From the NCBI GenBank assembly GCA_025517465.1, contig JAOPKE010000009.1, positions 62,001-126,000 on the forward strand: DNA of 64,000 nucleotides. Reading direction: 5' to 3'. Source of the DNA: Halobacteria archaeon HArc-gm2. GTDB taxonomy: Archaea; Halobacteriota; Halobacteria; Halobacteriales; Haloarculaceae. Numbering within the stretch: the stretch's first letter is position 1; each line of letters opens with the position of its first letter. The notes under the pieces are model-generated. The model saw nothing but the letters and a program-made list of their open reading frames with translations, was not told where the DNA came from and ran no database searches. Below are positions 1 through 8,232 of this stretch, one piece after another. The position numbers and the translations under genes were made by a program.

Positions 1-1051
1 GATGTCCTCCTCGAAGGGCCACGTCGTCCTGCCCGGCGAGGCCATCGAGCGCTTCGGCGCGGACACCGTCCGCTTTTTCCTGCTGAACTCGTCCGAGCCG
101 TGGCAGGACTACGACTGGCGGGCCGACCGCGTCGGCGACACGCGCGACCAGTTAGACCGGTTCTGGAACCGGGCCCAGGAGGTCATCGACTACGGCGTCG
201 AGGACGTCGTCGACGTCACCGTCGACCTGGAGATGGAGGAGACGGAGGTGAGTTCGACGGCGGACGGCGAGATCCCCGACCTGCCCCACATCGACCGCTG
301 GCTCCTCTCGAAACTCCAGGAGACCGTCCGGACCTGCACCGACGCGATGGAGCGCTTCGAGACCCGGACCGCCAGCCAGACCGCCTTCTACGGATTCGAG
401 GAGCACCTCAAGTGGTACCGACGGCGTGCCGACCTCGACCGACCGGGCGCGAAGTGGACGCTGCGCCAGGTGCTCGACGCCCGCCTGCGCCTGCTCTCCC
501 CGTTCATCCCGTTCCTGACCAACGAGCTGTACGAGCAGCTGAACGACGAGCCCGTCGAGGAGGCCGCGTGGCCCGAACCTGACCCCGCCTTCGAGTCCGC
601 GACGACGGAAGTCCACGAGCGCCTCGTCGAGACCGTCACCGACGACGTCCACGACATCGTCGACGTCACCGACACCGACCCCGACGTCGTCCGCCTCTAC
701 GTCGCCGCCGACTGGAAGCGGACCGTCTTCGACGAGGTCCGGGAGACCGGCCCCGACGTCGGCGCGGTGATGGGCAAAGTGATGCAGAACGAAGAGCTGC
801 GTGAGAAGGGTAACGACGTCAACGACCTCGTTCAGGACCTGGTCGAACTGGTCCGCGAGCGCGACGACGAGACGCTGGACGCCCTGGCGGACGTGGACGA
901 ACAGTCCGTGTACGCGGACGCCCGCCGCTTCCTCGAAACCGAGTTCGACGCCGACGTCGCGGTGTACGCGGAGGACGACGAGGACATAGCGGACCCCGCC
1001 GGCAAGGCCAGCAACGCGATTCCGTTCCGCCCCGCGGTGCATCTGGAGTAA
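1..1051 (+). CDS. leuS: leucyl-tRNA synthetase, C-terminal part (5' end outside window)
   Basis: This class I aminoacyl-tRNA synthetase charges tRNA-Leu with leucine. Only the last 350 or so residues are visible. The fragment opens inside the KMSKS signature (MSSSKG, with the last base of the preceding codon at position 1), continues with the GADTVRFFLL segment typical of leucyl enzymes just after that loop, and then the helical anticodon-binding domain with the LSPFIPFLTNELYEQL segment. The HIGH motif and editing domain must lie upstream of the window. The extreme C-terminus ends in a short acidic and then polar tail (NAIPFRPAVHLE). The identification is firm; the true start cannot be seen. 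Confidence 0.95.
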   Translation, partial: MSSSKGHVVLPGEAIERFGADTVRFFLLNSSEPWQDYDWRADRVGDTRDQLDRFWNRAQEVIDYGVEDVVDVTVDLEMEETEVSSTADGEIPDLPHIDRWLLSKLQETVRTCTDAMERFETRTASQTAFYGFEEHLKWYRRRADLDRPGAKWTLRQVLDARLRLLSPFIPFLTNELYEQLNDEPVEEAAWPEPDPAFESATTEVHERLVETVTDDVHDIVDVTDTDPDVVRLYVAADWKRTVFDEVRETGPDVGAVMGKVMQNEELREKGNDVNDLVQDLVELVRERDDETLDALADVDEQSVYADARRFLETEFDADVAVYAEDDEDIADPAGKASNAIPFRPAVHLE

Positions 1052-1187
1052 TCGGTTTTGGGTGAGATCTTCTTTCTCGGTGTGGGGTCTTCTCACTCGG
1101 TAGGAGTGGACGCTTGGTCTGAGTGTGTGCTGAGTGGGTGGTTCTCGGTCGAGTTGGCGCTGGGAGAAACGACACCGCAAACACCCA

Positions 1188-1353
1188 GAAAGCCCTCGGC
1201 GGGGTCGGGTCGCGGGGACCACCCTGCGCTCCTCGCTGCGCTGTCGTTCGAAAGACGCTGCGCGTCTTTCGTGATGACGAGAGAGCTTCGCTCTCTCGAA
1301 CCACGGTGCTTGGGGGTCCCGGCTTCCCCGACCCCGCCTCGCCCTTTCAGTCC
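1188..1353 (-). repeat. structured intergenic repeat, locus A left unit (type II)
   Basis: One unit of the dispersed family, read on the minus strand. It begins with TGAAAGGGCGAGG (complement of 1337-1349), has arms GGCGGGGTCGGG and CCCGACCCCGCC that pair perfectly, carries the AAGCACCG box (complement of 1304-1311) and ends in GAGGGCTTTC at 1188. Two extra perfect hairpins lie inside: 1251-1269 (AAAGACGC stem) and 1279-1297 (GAGAGAGC stem). It faces outward from its partner at 1509-1613. No coding gene is credible here. Function is unknown; a structured RNA is my inference. Confidence 0.7.
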
Positions 1354-1508
1354 ACCAGGACAACACAGCAGCCCTGCGCTCCCGGCCGACCGCCGCGCGG
1401 TTGCGGATCGGTCAGGAAGCGTGATTCGCGGCGGACGCCGCGAATTCGGGGAGGGGTGGCGGAGTCGATCGCAAGCGCCCCTGTGGCGCGAGCGATGCAG
1501 TTCCTGGA
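1354..1508. other. centre between the two locus A repeat units, with a conserved module
   Basis: This 155-base spacer separates the two outward-facing units of locus A. It carries a module at 1397-1423 beginning GCGGTTGCGG and containing CGGTCAGGAAGCGTG. The same module occurs reversed in the centre of locus C (39974-40000). After it come the palindrome-rich GATTCGCGGCGGACGCCGCG and a GGGGAGG stretch. The spacer ends abut CCACCAGGA on the left and CCTGGAGGA on the right, also shared with locus C. The rest of the gene-free gap 1052-1786 outside the repeats shows nothing I recognise apart from the promoter near its end. Confidence 0.55.
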
Positions 1509-1613
1509 GGAATGAAAGGGCGAGGCAGGCTGAACGAAGCACGGACCCGCAAGCACCGAATGGAGTGAGGCGCGCAGCGTGGTCCGCGCGAGTTCAGCCT
1601 GCCGAGGGCTTTC
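1509..1613 (+). repeat. structured intergenic repeat, locus A right unit (type II)
   Basis: Partner of the unit at 1188-1353, read on the plus strand. It starts TGAAAGGGCGAG, has private arms GGCAGGCTGAAC and GTTCAGCCTGCC that pair perfectly, carries AAGCACCG at 1551-1558, and ends CGAGGGCTTTC at 1613. The flanks of the stem (CGAG on both strands) would place tandem G-A and A-G mismatches next to the GAAAG/CTTTC closing helix. The arm sequence is unlike that of any other copy in the window. Confidence 0.7.
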
Positions 1614-1752
1614 GACGTGTCGTCGTTTCCTGTCCGGTCGATAATTCTAACGCCACCAAACGATATCACATCACCCATAATCCAACAACCGCTAACCCCG
1701 GAAAGACTACGCGAACGAGAGCACATCGTCACGAGAAGAGCGAATGGAGACG

Positions 1753-1759
1753 TTTTATC
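1753..1759 (+). promoter_or_regulatory. TATA box for the small membrane protein gene
   Basis: The motif TTTTATC lies about 30 bases before the ATG at 1787, the distance expected for a leaderless or nearly leaderless haloarchaeal transcript. It supports choosing that ATG over any upstream in-frame codon. Confidence 0.6.
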
Positions 1760-1786
1760 AGCCTCGCGGGCGTAATTCGAGCCAAT

Positions 1787-1972
1787 ATGGCTACCAACGA
1801 GGCTGACGACGAAGGGTTCATCCGGTCCGTGACGCCGCTGACGGGGAGCAGTTCCAACCAGCAGATGGACGCCATCGGCTGGCTGGTGTTCCTCGGGATG
1901 CTCATCGTCCTGCTGCCACTGCTGCCCGTGTTCGTCGCCGTCTGGCTCATCTCGAAGGCGACCGGTCGCTGA
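1787..1972 (+). CDS. small single-span membrane protein (haloarchaeal, unknown function)
   Basis: A 61-residue protein. Residues 1-25 are polar and contain an FIRSVTPLTG segment; residues 29-55 form one long hydrophobic span (GWLVFLGMLIVLLPLLPVFVAV), followed by a short basic end (SKATGR) that should stay in the cytoplasm. I recall small haloarchaeal proteins with a similar SVTP...MD-IGW layout and believe they form a conserved uncharacterised family, but I cannot confirm the family name. The start is set by the TATA-like box 30 bases upstream; the frame is open much further upstream, but that part crosses the locus A repeats and is not protein-like. Confidence 0.75.
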   Translation: MATNEADDEGFIRSVTPLTGSSSNQQMDAIGWLVFLGMLIVLLPLLPVFVAVWLISKATGR

Positions 1973-2006
1973 GCCGTTCTCCTGCCGTCCTCATCGCCGC
2001 CGTCCG

Positions 2007-2993
2007 CTATACGTCGGTACCGACGAGCGTGAACTCGGTGCCGTCGCCGTTCTCGCGGGCCCGTTCGTAGGCGACGTGAGCGGTGGCGACGTCCTGGATG
2101 GCCAGGCCAGTCGAGTCGAAGACGGTGATGCCGTCCCCGTCGGTTCGCCCTTCCTTCTCGCCGGCCACGATCTCCCCTAGTTCGGCGTGCAGATCCTCGT
2201 CAGAGAGGACGCCCGCGCTCCAGGGGACGTTGATCTCGCCAGAGTGCGTACACTGGGCGTAGTCGTCGATGACGAGTGTGGCGTCGAGCAGGACGTCGTC
2301 CGATATCTCGTGTTTACCGGCAGCGTCGGCGCCGATGGCGTTGACGTGGGTGCGCTCGCCGACAGAGTGGACGAGGGGCGCTTCGACCGGTGTCACCGTC
2401 GAGAGGACGTCGCACTGTGCAGCTTCTTCGATAGACCCGCCGCGCACCGCGAAGCGGTCCGAGAAGTGGTCGACGAACGCCTGGACCGCCTCGTCGTCCT
2501 GGTCGGCGACGACCACCTCCGCGATGTCACGGACCTGGGAAATCGCTTCCAGTTGCGTGTAGGACTGGACGCCGGCGCCGACCAGGCCCATCGAGCGGGC
2601 GTCGTCGACGGCGAGGTAGTCGGTCGCCACTGCCGCGGCGGCGCCGGTCCGCTTGCGCGTGACGTGCGTGCCGTCCATCAGCGAGAGCGGGAAGGCGTTT
2701 TTCGGATCGGAGTAGATGATCGTCCCCAGCACCGTGGGGAGGTCGTACTTCTCGGGGTTGTCGGCGTGGACGTTCACCCACTTCACCGCGGCGGCGTCCC
2801 ACTCGTCGGTCGCCACGTAGGCCGGCATCGACCGGAAGTCGCCGTTGTACTGTGGCAGGTCGACGTAGGACTTGGCCGGCATCACCACGTCGCCGCGGGC
2901 GTACGCGCCGAAGGCGCCCTCGACGGCGTCGATCACGGCCGCCAGCGGCGTGTTCGCGTCGACGTCGTCGGGACCCAGAAGCAGCGTTTGCAT
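2007..2993 (-). CDS. ornithine cyclodeaminase / alanine dehydrogenase family protein
   Basis: A 328-residue NAD(P)-dependent enzyme of the ornithine cyclodeaminase/mu-crystallin family. In archaea some members are alanine dehydrogenases (alanine + NAD to pyruvate + ammonia), while others act on ornithine or on cyclic imines. Visible signatures are VKWVNVHADNP (70-80, the substrate-binding lysine region), RTGA at 115-118, the Rossmann turn GAGVQS (139-144), and the GADAAGKHEI segment that carries the catalytic aspartate. Length is normal for the family. It stands alone, convergent with the small gene ending at 1972. Sequence alone does not settle the substrate, so I leave the symbol empty. Confidence 0.85.
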   Translation of the reverse strand: MQTLLLGPDDVDANTPLAAVIDAVEGAFGAYARGDVVMPAKSYVDLPQYNGDFRSMPAYVATDEWDAAAVKWVNVHADNPEKYDLPTVLGTIIYSDPKNAFPLSLMDGTHVTRKRTGAAAAVATDYLAVDDARSMGLVGAGVQSYTQLEAISQVRDIAEVVVADQDDEAVQAFVDHFSDRFAVRGGSIEEAAQCDVLSTVTPVEAPLVHSVGERTHVNAIGADAAGKHEISDDVLLDATLVIDDYAQCTHSGEINVPWSAGVLSDEDLHAELGEIVAGEKEGRTDGDGITVFDSTGLAIQDVATAHVAYERARENGDGTEFTLVGTDV

Positions 2994-3165
2994 ACCACGA
3001 ACTCTCGGCCGCTGGTACTTAGCAGGTCCGCAGGGACGAGCGCGCGGAGCGGGTGCCCGGATCCCGCGCTACTCCCAAGATGGCCCGTAGACGGCGCAAG
3101 ACCTGTCATCACGGACGGATCTGGGGATCGGTTTTATGTGACGACGGGGAGTGTGCCCGTCTGTC

Positions 3166-4005
3166 ATGCGGGAACTCATTACGATGTGGCGGGACACGCG
3201 GATGATAATGCTCGTGGCGGTGATCGCGGCCATCTACGCCGCGGTGTTGATACCGTTCAACGCGCTGACGATCATCCCGGGGATCACCAGTATCCGGCCG
3301 GCGAACGTCTTCCCGGTCATCTTCGGCATCATGTTCGGCCCGGCGGCGGCCTGGGGGTCGGCCATCGGCAACCTGATCGGCGACGTCTTCAGCGGCCAGC
3401 TGGGCCCCGGGAGCGTCGGCGGATTCGTCGGGAACTTCTTCTTCGGTCTGGTCGGCTACAAGCTCTGGGGCAACCTCGGACCACTGTCCAGCGGCGAGGA
3501 ACCCCGGATGGACTCGGCCCGCCAGGTCGTCGAGTACCTCGTCATCGCGCTCACCGCCGCGGCCGCGTGTGCCGCCATCATCGCGTGGTGGCTCGACGTG
3601 CTGGAGCTGTTCCCCTTCTCCGTACTCGGGACGATTATCACGGTCAACAACTTCCTGGCCGCCGCGGTGCTCGGCCCGCCGCTGCTGTACCTGGTCTACC
3701 CACGCGTCAAGGAGATGGGCCTCCTCTACCCCGACGTCATGCGTGAGGACGACCTGCCGGACGTCGCGCCCTCCCGCCGACAGCTCGCGGCCACCGGCAT
3801 CGTGGCGGTCTCCATCGCCTGGGTCGCCATCGGTATCGCCATCAGCGTCGGCGTCGAGGGCACGCAGTTCCTGGCGACGACCGGCGAGACGTTCGGCCAG
3901 GGCGGGTCGGTCACCCAGCAGGTGCTGGGCGCGGTCGGCCTCCTCGTCCTCCTGGGGCTGACGGCCATCTCCGGCGACAGCCTCTCCGAGATGGTCCGTC
4001 GCTGA
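3166..4005 (+). CDS. ECF transporter S component (substrate-binding membrane subunit)
   Basis: A 279-residue membrane protein, first gene of an ECF importer operon. S components bind the vitamin or metal and dock on EcfT and the ATPases. The core shows the family's pattern: a hydrophobic first helix, then ITSIRPANVFPVIFGIMFGPAAAWGSAIGNLIGD, which resembles QueT/BioY-type loops, and further helices up to about residue 190. Residues 205-275 add about two more spans, which makes it longer than the usual 180-200 residues. The start at 3166 is preferred because TTTTAT at 3132-3137 lies about 30 bases upstream; a GTG at 3151 is possible. The substrate cannot be read from the context, as no biosynthetic gene or riboswitch is adjacent. 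Confidence 0.8.
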   Translation: MRELITMWRDTRMIMLVAVIAAIYAAVLIPFNALTIIPGITSIRPANVFPVIFGIMFGPAAAWGSAIGNLIGDVFSGQLGPGSVGGFVGNFFFGLVGYKLWGNLGPLSSGEEPRMDSARQVVEYLVIALTAAAACAAIIAWWLDVLELFPFSVLGTIITVNNFLAAAVLGPPLLYLVYPRVKEMGLLYPDVMREDDLPDVAPSRRQLAATGIVAVSIAWVAIGIAISVGVEGTQFLATTGETFGQGGSVTQQVLGAVGLLVLLGLTAISGDSLSEMVRR

Positions 4006-4062
4006 CAGGGACTCTCCCCAGAGTACGAACGTTTACAACTGTTCCCGTTCACCCTTCCGTCG

Positions 4063-5952
4063 ATGACTGGTACCGCGGACGAGCGGGACGACGGCGTCAC
4101 CGCTCGGCTCCGTGACGTGTTCTTCTCCTACGACCGCGACGCCGATTTCGACGAGGGGTCGGGCCGTCCGGACCCGGACGCCCGCGGCGGGCTCGTCCTC
4201 GACGGCCTCGACCTCGACGTTCCCGACCACTCGTTCACGGTCGTGATGGGTGCAAGCGGCGGCGGCAAGTCGACGCTCCTGCGGACGTTCAACGGCATCA
4301 TCCCCGACTTCATTACCGGCGCGTTCGACGGCGAGATAGACGTCGTCGGCCACGACGCGACGTCGACGCGGGTCAGCGAGATGGCCCGCGACGTGGGGAT
4401 GGTGATCCAGGACTACGAGGCCCAGCTGTTCGGCACGTCGATCACCGCCGAGGTCGCCTTCGGCCCGGAGAACCTCGCCGTCCCGGTCGCGGACATCGAC
4501 GACCGCATCGACGAGTCGCTGGCCGTCGCGGGGCTGACCGACCTCGACCGCGACCGTGCGCCCGACGCCCTCTCCGGCGGACAGAAGCAACGCCTCGTCT
4601 TCGCCGGCGTTCTCGCCATGCAGCCCGACCTCCTCTTGCTCGACGAACCGACCAGCGACCTCGACCCCGTGGGGAGCCGCGAGACGCTGTCGGTGATCGG
4701 TCGCCTCGCCGACGCCGCCCGCGCCGACGAGCGGGTGGGCGAGTGGGCCGGCCCCGACTCCATCGTCCTGGTCACCCACAAGATAGAGGAGGCGCTACTG
4801 GCCGACCACGCCGTCCTGCTGGAGGGCGGCCAGGTCGCTCACTCGGGGGCCGCCGAGGACGTGTTCACCGACGTCGACTCGCTGCGGGACTCCCGCGTCG
4901 CGGTCCCACCGCTGGTCGACGCCTTCGATAGGCTAGGCTTCGACCAGCCCGACCTGCCGCTGTCCGTCGACGCGGCCGCACAGACGGCCGCCGAATCAGA
5001 TCTGCCCTGGGACCCGCCGGCGACGCGCGGCGAGGCCCTGCCCGGTGCGCCCGCGGGAACGGCCCCGGACGTCGGCGACGTCCTGTTCGAACTCGAGGAC
5101 GTCGCCTACGAGTACGACGCCGACGGCGAGACCGTCCGGGCAGTCGACGGCGTCGACCTGACGATTCGAGAGGGTGAGGTCGTCGCCATCGTCGGCCACA
5201 ACGGCAGCGGCAAGACGACGCTGGCAAAGCAGCTCAACGGCCTGCTCGACCCCGACGAGGGTGTCGCCCGCTGGGACGGGAGTGACCTCACTGACCTGCA
5301 GATGTCCGAAGTCGGCCGACGCGTCGGCTTCGTCTTCCAGAACCCCGACCACCAGATTTTCGCCGCCACGGTCGAGGAGGAGGTCGCCTTCGGCCCGGAG
5401 AACTTCGGGCTGGAGGGCGAGGAACTCGACCGGCGCGTCGCCGAGGCGATTCGCACGGTGGACCTCGACGGCCTGGAGGAGGCAGACCCGTTCAACCTCT
5501 CGAAGGGCCAGCGCCAGCGCGTCGCGCTGGCGAGCATCCTCGCGACCGACCCGGACGCCATCGTCTTCGACGAGCCGACGACCGGCCTGGACGCGACCCA
5601 GCAGGAGACGTTCATGGATCTCGTCGCCGAACTCAACCGCGAACAGGGCGTCACCGTCGCGATGGTCACCCACAGCATGTCGACGGTGGCGACGTACGCG
5701 CCCCGGACGGTCGTGATGGCCGACGGCCGGAAGGTCGCCGACGCGCCGACGCGCGAGCGGTTCGCAGACGAGGACCAGCTCCACCAGTGGGACCTGCGCC
5801 CGCCACAGCCCGTCGCACTCGCCAATCGCCTGGCGGCCGACCGGGGGATCGACGACGCGCTCCCGGCGCTCTCCGTCGACGAACTCGTCGCGGGGCTCGG
5901 CGGAGGCGAGACGCGGACCGCGACGACCGACGCCGCGGGGGACGACCGATGA
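4063..5952 (+). CDS. ECF transporter ATPase with two fused ABC domains
   Basis: A 629-residue fusion of both energising subunits (EcfA and EcfA' equivalents). Domain 1 (about 12-290) has Walker A GASGGGKST at 63-71, signature LSGGQKQR and Walker B LLLLDEPTSDLDP. Domain 2 (about 345-590) has Walker A GHNGSGKTT, signature LSKGQRQR and Walker B IVFDEPTTGLD. Both keep the catalytic glutamate, so both sites look active. An acidic linker joins them. It follows the S component by 57 bases and overlaps the EcfT gene by four bases (ATGA), so the three are probably one transcript. Haloarchaea commonly fuse these two ATPases. Confidence 0.92.
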   Translation: MTGTADERDDGVTARLRDVFFSYDRDADFDEGSGRPDPDARGGLVLDGLDLDVPDHSFTVVMGASGGGKSTLLRTFNGIIPDFITGAFDGEIDVVGHDATSTRVSEMARDVGMVIQDYEAQLFGTSITAEVAFGPENLAVPVADIDDRIDESLAVAGLTDLDRDRAPDALSGGQKQRLVFAGVLAMQPDLLLLDEPTSDLDPVGSRETLSVIGRLADAARADERVGEWAGPDSIVLVTHKIEEALLADHAVLLEGGQVAHSGAAEDVFTDVDSLRDSRVAVPPLVDAFDRLGFDQPDLPLSVDAAAQTAAESDLPWDPPATRGEALPGAPAGTAPDVGDVLFELEDVAYEYDADGETVRAVDGVDLTIREGEVVAIVGHNGSGKTTLAKQLNGLLDPDEGVARWDGSDLTDLQMSEVGRRVGFVFQNPDHQIFAATVEEEVAFGPENFGLEGEELDRRVAEAIRTVDLDGLEEADPFNLSKGQRQRVALASILATDPDAIVFDEPTTGLDATQQETFMDLVAELNREQGVTVAMVTHSMSTVATYAPRTVVMADGRKVADAPTRERFADEDQLHQWDLRPPQPVALANRLAADRGIDDALPALSVDELVAGLGGGETRTATTDAAGDDR

Positions 5953-6737
5953 GCGGGGGGTCGTCGCTGTACGTCAACGGCGATTCGATTCTCCACCGGC
6001 TCGCGCCGCGGGCGAAGATCGCGCTGGCCCTCGGCGTGTTCGCCGTCGCGCTTGCCTTCGACAACCCCGCGTGGGTCGTCGTCCCGTTCGCAGTGAGCCT
6101 CGTGACGCTGCTCGCGCTGGGCGGCCTGAAGAACCTCATGCGAGTCTGGTTCGTCGTCGTCGCCATCTTCGTCGTCGGCATGGTCGTCTGGCCAGCGTTC
6201 GTTCCGGCGGGCGGCCCCGTCGTCCTCTCGACGCCGCTGCTGGACGTCACCCGGGACGAGGTACTCCTCGCGCTGGGTCGCTCGACCCGCTTCGCGTCGT
6301 TCATCGTCACCGGCCTGCTGTTCGTGACGGTCACCTCCAACGAGGAGATCGTCGCCGGCCTCCGGAGCCTGGGCGTCCCCTTCGCGTTCTGTTTCGCCGT
6401 CGGGACGGCGCTGCGGCTGTTCCCGACGCTGCTCAGCGCGACCGGGACGGTGCGACAGGCCCAGGAGGCCCGCGGCCACGACGTCGCTGCCCGGTCGCCG
6501 ATCAAGCGGATCCGCAACTACGTTCCCCTCCTGATCCCCGTGTTCATGACCGCCATCCGCAACGTCCAGACCCAGTCGATGGCGCTGGAGGCCCGCGGGT
6601 TCGACACCCGACGGGAACGGACCTTCTACGGCCGGCGGCCTCTCTCCGGCCGGGACTGGCTCGCCATTCTCGCCGGGGTCGCCCTCATCGTCGGTGCGGC
6701 CGTCGCGCGCTACGTCTTCGGACTCGGAGTAGTCTGA
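5949..6737 (+). CDS. ecfT: ECF transporter transmembrane scaffold EcfT
   Basis: A 262-residue integral membrane protein that couples ATP hydrolysis to the S component. It has about five or six hydrophobic spans. Two Ala-Arg-Gly coupling motifs, the family hallmark, are visible as EARGHD and EARGFD in the cytosolic part, separated by the usual 30 or so residues (about 174-210). The ATG overlaps the stop of the double ATPase gene, indicating translational coupling. With the two upstream genes it completes a group I or II ECF importer; only the transported substrate is open. Confidence 0.9.
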   Translation: MSGGSSLYVNGDSILHRLAPRAKIALALGVFAVALAFDNPAWVVVPFAVSLVTLLALGGLKNLMRVWFVVVAIFVVGMVVWPAFVPAGGPVVLSTPLLDVTRDEVLLALGRSTRFASFIVTGLLFVTVTSNEEIVAGLRSLGVPFAFCFAVGTALRLFPTLLSATGTVRQAQEARGHDVAARSPIKRIRNYVPLLIPVFMTAIRNVQTQSMALEARGFDTRRERTFYGRRPLSGRDWLAILAGVALIVGAAVARYVFGLGVV

Positions 6738-6814
6738 GTCAGCGGCGGCCGGAGTCGTGACGTTCGGTGTCACGCCACGGAAACCCTCATCGGGACCCCC
6801 GACCTCTCTCGGTC

Positions 6815-7285
6815 ATGCGCGACGCACCAGCGGACGAGGTACGGGCGATGGTCGACCGCGAGACGACCGCCTGGGACGAACGGGACGTGGAGACGCTGCT
6901 GGACCTGTTTCACCCCGACATGGTGTGGGCGTGGCCCCCGACCGGGTACGACCACGACCCGGCGACGTGGAATCTCGAGTTCGGTCGATTCGACCGCGAG
7001 CGGTGGCGCGAGGAGTGGCAGGGCCTGTTCGACACGCACGACCTCGTCCACAACGACCGGGAGATCGTCGACGTCTCGGTGAGCGACGAGGGCGACGGTG
7101 GGATGGCCGTCGTGGACATCGACACGCTCTGGCGTCACCGGGAGACCGGTGCGGCGTTCCACTGGGAGGGGCGGACCGCGAAGATCTACGCGCTGGTCGA
7201 CGACGAGTGGAAACTCACCGCTCACTGGGGCGCCCTGCGCTTCGACGACGAGGGGAACCCGCTCACGGCCGCGGCGGAGAGGTGA
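6815..7285 (+). CDS. NTF2-like / SnoaL-like domain protein
   Basis: A 156-residue protein with the alpha+beta barrel pattern of the NTF2/SnoaL superfamily: an N-terminal helix (VRAMVDRETTAWDERDVETLLDLFHPDMVWAWPP), then strands that end in GRTAKIYALVDDEWKLTAHWGAL. Members include small isomerases, hydrolases and ligand-binding proteins, so the activity cannot be inferred. The ATG at 6815 is chosen because codons upstream run into the intergenic space after ecfT. It is 78 bases downstream of ecfT and just upstream of an aldo/keto reductase; whether it belongs to either transcription unit is unclear. Confidence 0.75.
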   Translation: MRDAPADEVRAMVDRETTAWDERDVETLLDLFHPDMVWAWPPTGYDHDPATWNLEFGRFDRERWREEWQGLFDTHDLVHNDREIVDVSVSDEGDGGMAVVDIDTLWRHRETGAAFHWEGRTAKIYALVDDEWKLTAHWGALRFDDEGNPLTAAAER

Positions 7286-7347
7286 CGAAACGGGGCGATC
7301 TGCCCCGGCCACAACTGTTAGGTACCGGACTCCCCGACCCACGATAG

Positions 7348-8154
7348 ATGTCAGCACTCGACCTGCACCGGATCGGACTCGGCACCTGGCAGAACGACGA
7401 CCCCGAGCAGTGCGCCGCGAGCGTCCGGACGGCCCTGGAGATGGGCTATCGAAATATCGACACGGCACAGGGCTACGACAACGAGGACGCCGTGGGCCGC
7501 GGCATCGCCGAGGCCGACGTCCCCCGTGAGGAAGTCTTCCTCGCGACGAAGGTGGACACCGACAGCCTCGCCCACGACGACGTGCTCGACTCGACCGAGG
7601 AGAGCCTCGACAAACTCGGCACCGACTACGTCGACCTGCTGTACGTCCACTGGCCGATCGAGACCTACGACGCCGAGGGGACGCTCTCGGCGTTCGACGA
7701 ACTGTACGACCAGGGCAAGATCCGCCACGTCGGGGTCTCCAACTTCGAACCCCACCACCTGGACGAGGCCCGGGAGATTCTGGACGCGCCACTGTTCGCA
7801 AACCAGGTCGAGATGCATCCCTACCTCCAGCAGACAGAACTGCGCGAGTACGCCGCAGAGCACGGCCACCACGTCGTCGCCTACTCGCCGCTGGCCCGGA
7901 CGAAGGTCCTCGACGACCCCGTGCTCGAAGACATCGCAGAGAAACACGACGCGACGATTCCCCAGGTGACGCTGGCCTGGTTCCTCGCGCTGGACAACGT
8001 CACCGCCATCCCGAAGGCCACCAGCGAGGCGCACATCCGGGCCAACTGGGGCGCCTACGACGTCGATCTGGACGAGGAGGACCTGAACCGGATCGCCGAC
8101 CTCGACGAGGGCCACCGCGAGGTGGACTTCGACGGCGCCCCCTGGAACCAGTAG
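7348..8154 (+). CDS. aldo/keto reductase
   Basis: A 268-residue NADPH-dependent oxidoreductase of the aldo/keto reductase family, which reduces aldehydes and ketones to alcohols. The catalytic tetrad is complete: Asp38 and Tyr43 (NIDTAQGYDNE), Lys68 (LATKVD) and His101 (YVHWPIE). The C-terminal cofactor segment AIPKATSEAHIRANW matches the conserved NADPH 2'-phosphate loop. The length is typical for the short prokaryotic 2,5-diketogluconate-reductase-like group. The physiological substrate is unknown. Confidence 0.9.
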   Translation: MSALDLHRIGLGTWQNDDPEQCAASVRTALEMGYRNIDTAQGYDNEDAVGRGIAEADVPREEVFLATKVDTDSLAHDDVLDSTEESLDKLGTDYVDLLYVHWPIETYDAEGTLSAFDELYDQGKIRHVGVSNFEPHHLDEAREILDAPLFANQVEMHPYLQQTELREYAAEHGHHVVAYSPLARTKVLDDPVLEDIAEKHDATIPQVTLAWFLALDNVTAIPKATSEAHIRANWGAYDVDLDEEDLNRIADLDEGHREVDFDGAPWNQ

Positions 8155-8232
8155 GACCGCCACGGACGCGGTTATGGACGCGGAGACGGGCACCACAAGA
8201 CCGATACCGGATCGGTCTCATTCTCGGCCGAG

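Noticed and set aside
1058-1786. Upstream extension of the small membrane protein to 304 residues
   Set aside because: The extra part translates across both structured repeats of locus A, is rich in Arg and Ser, and lies upstream of the TATA box that fits the ATG at 1787.
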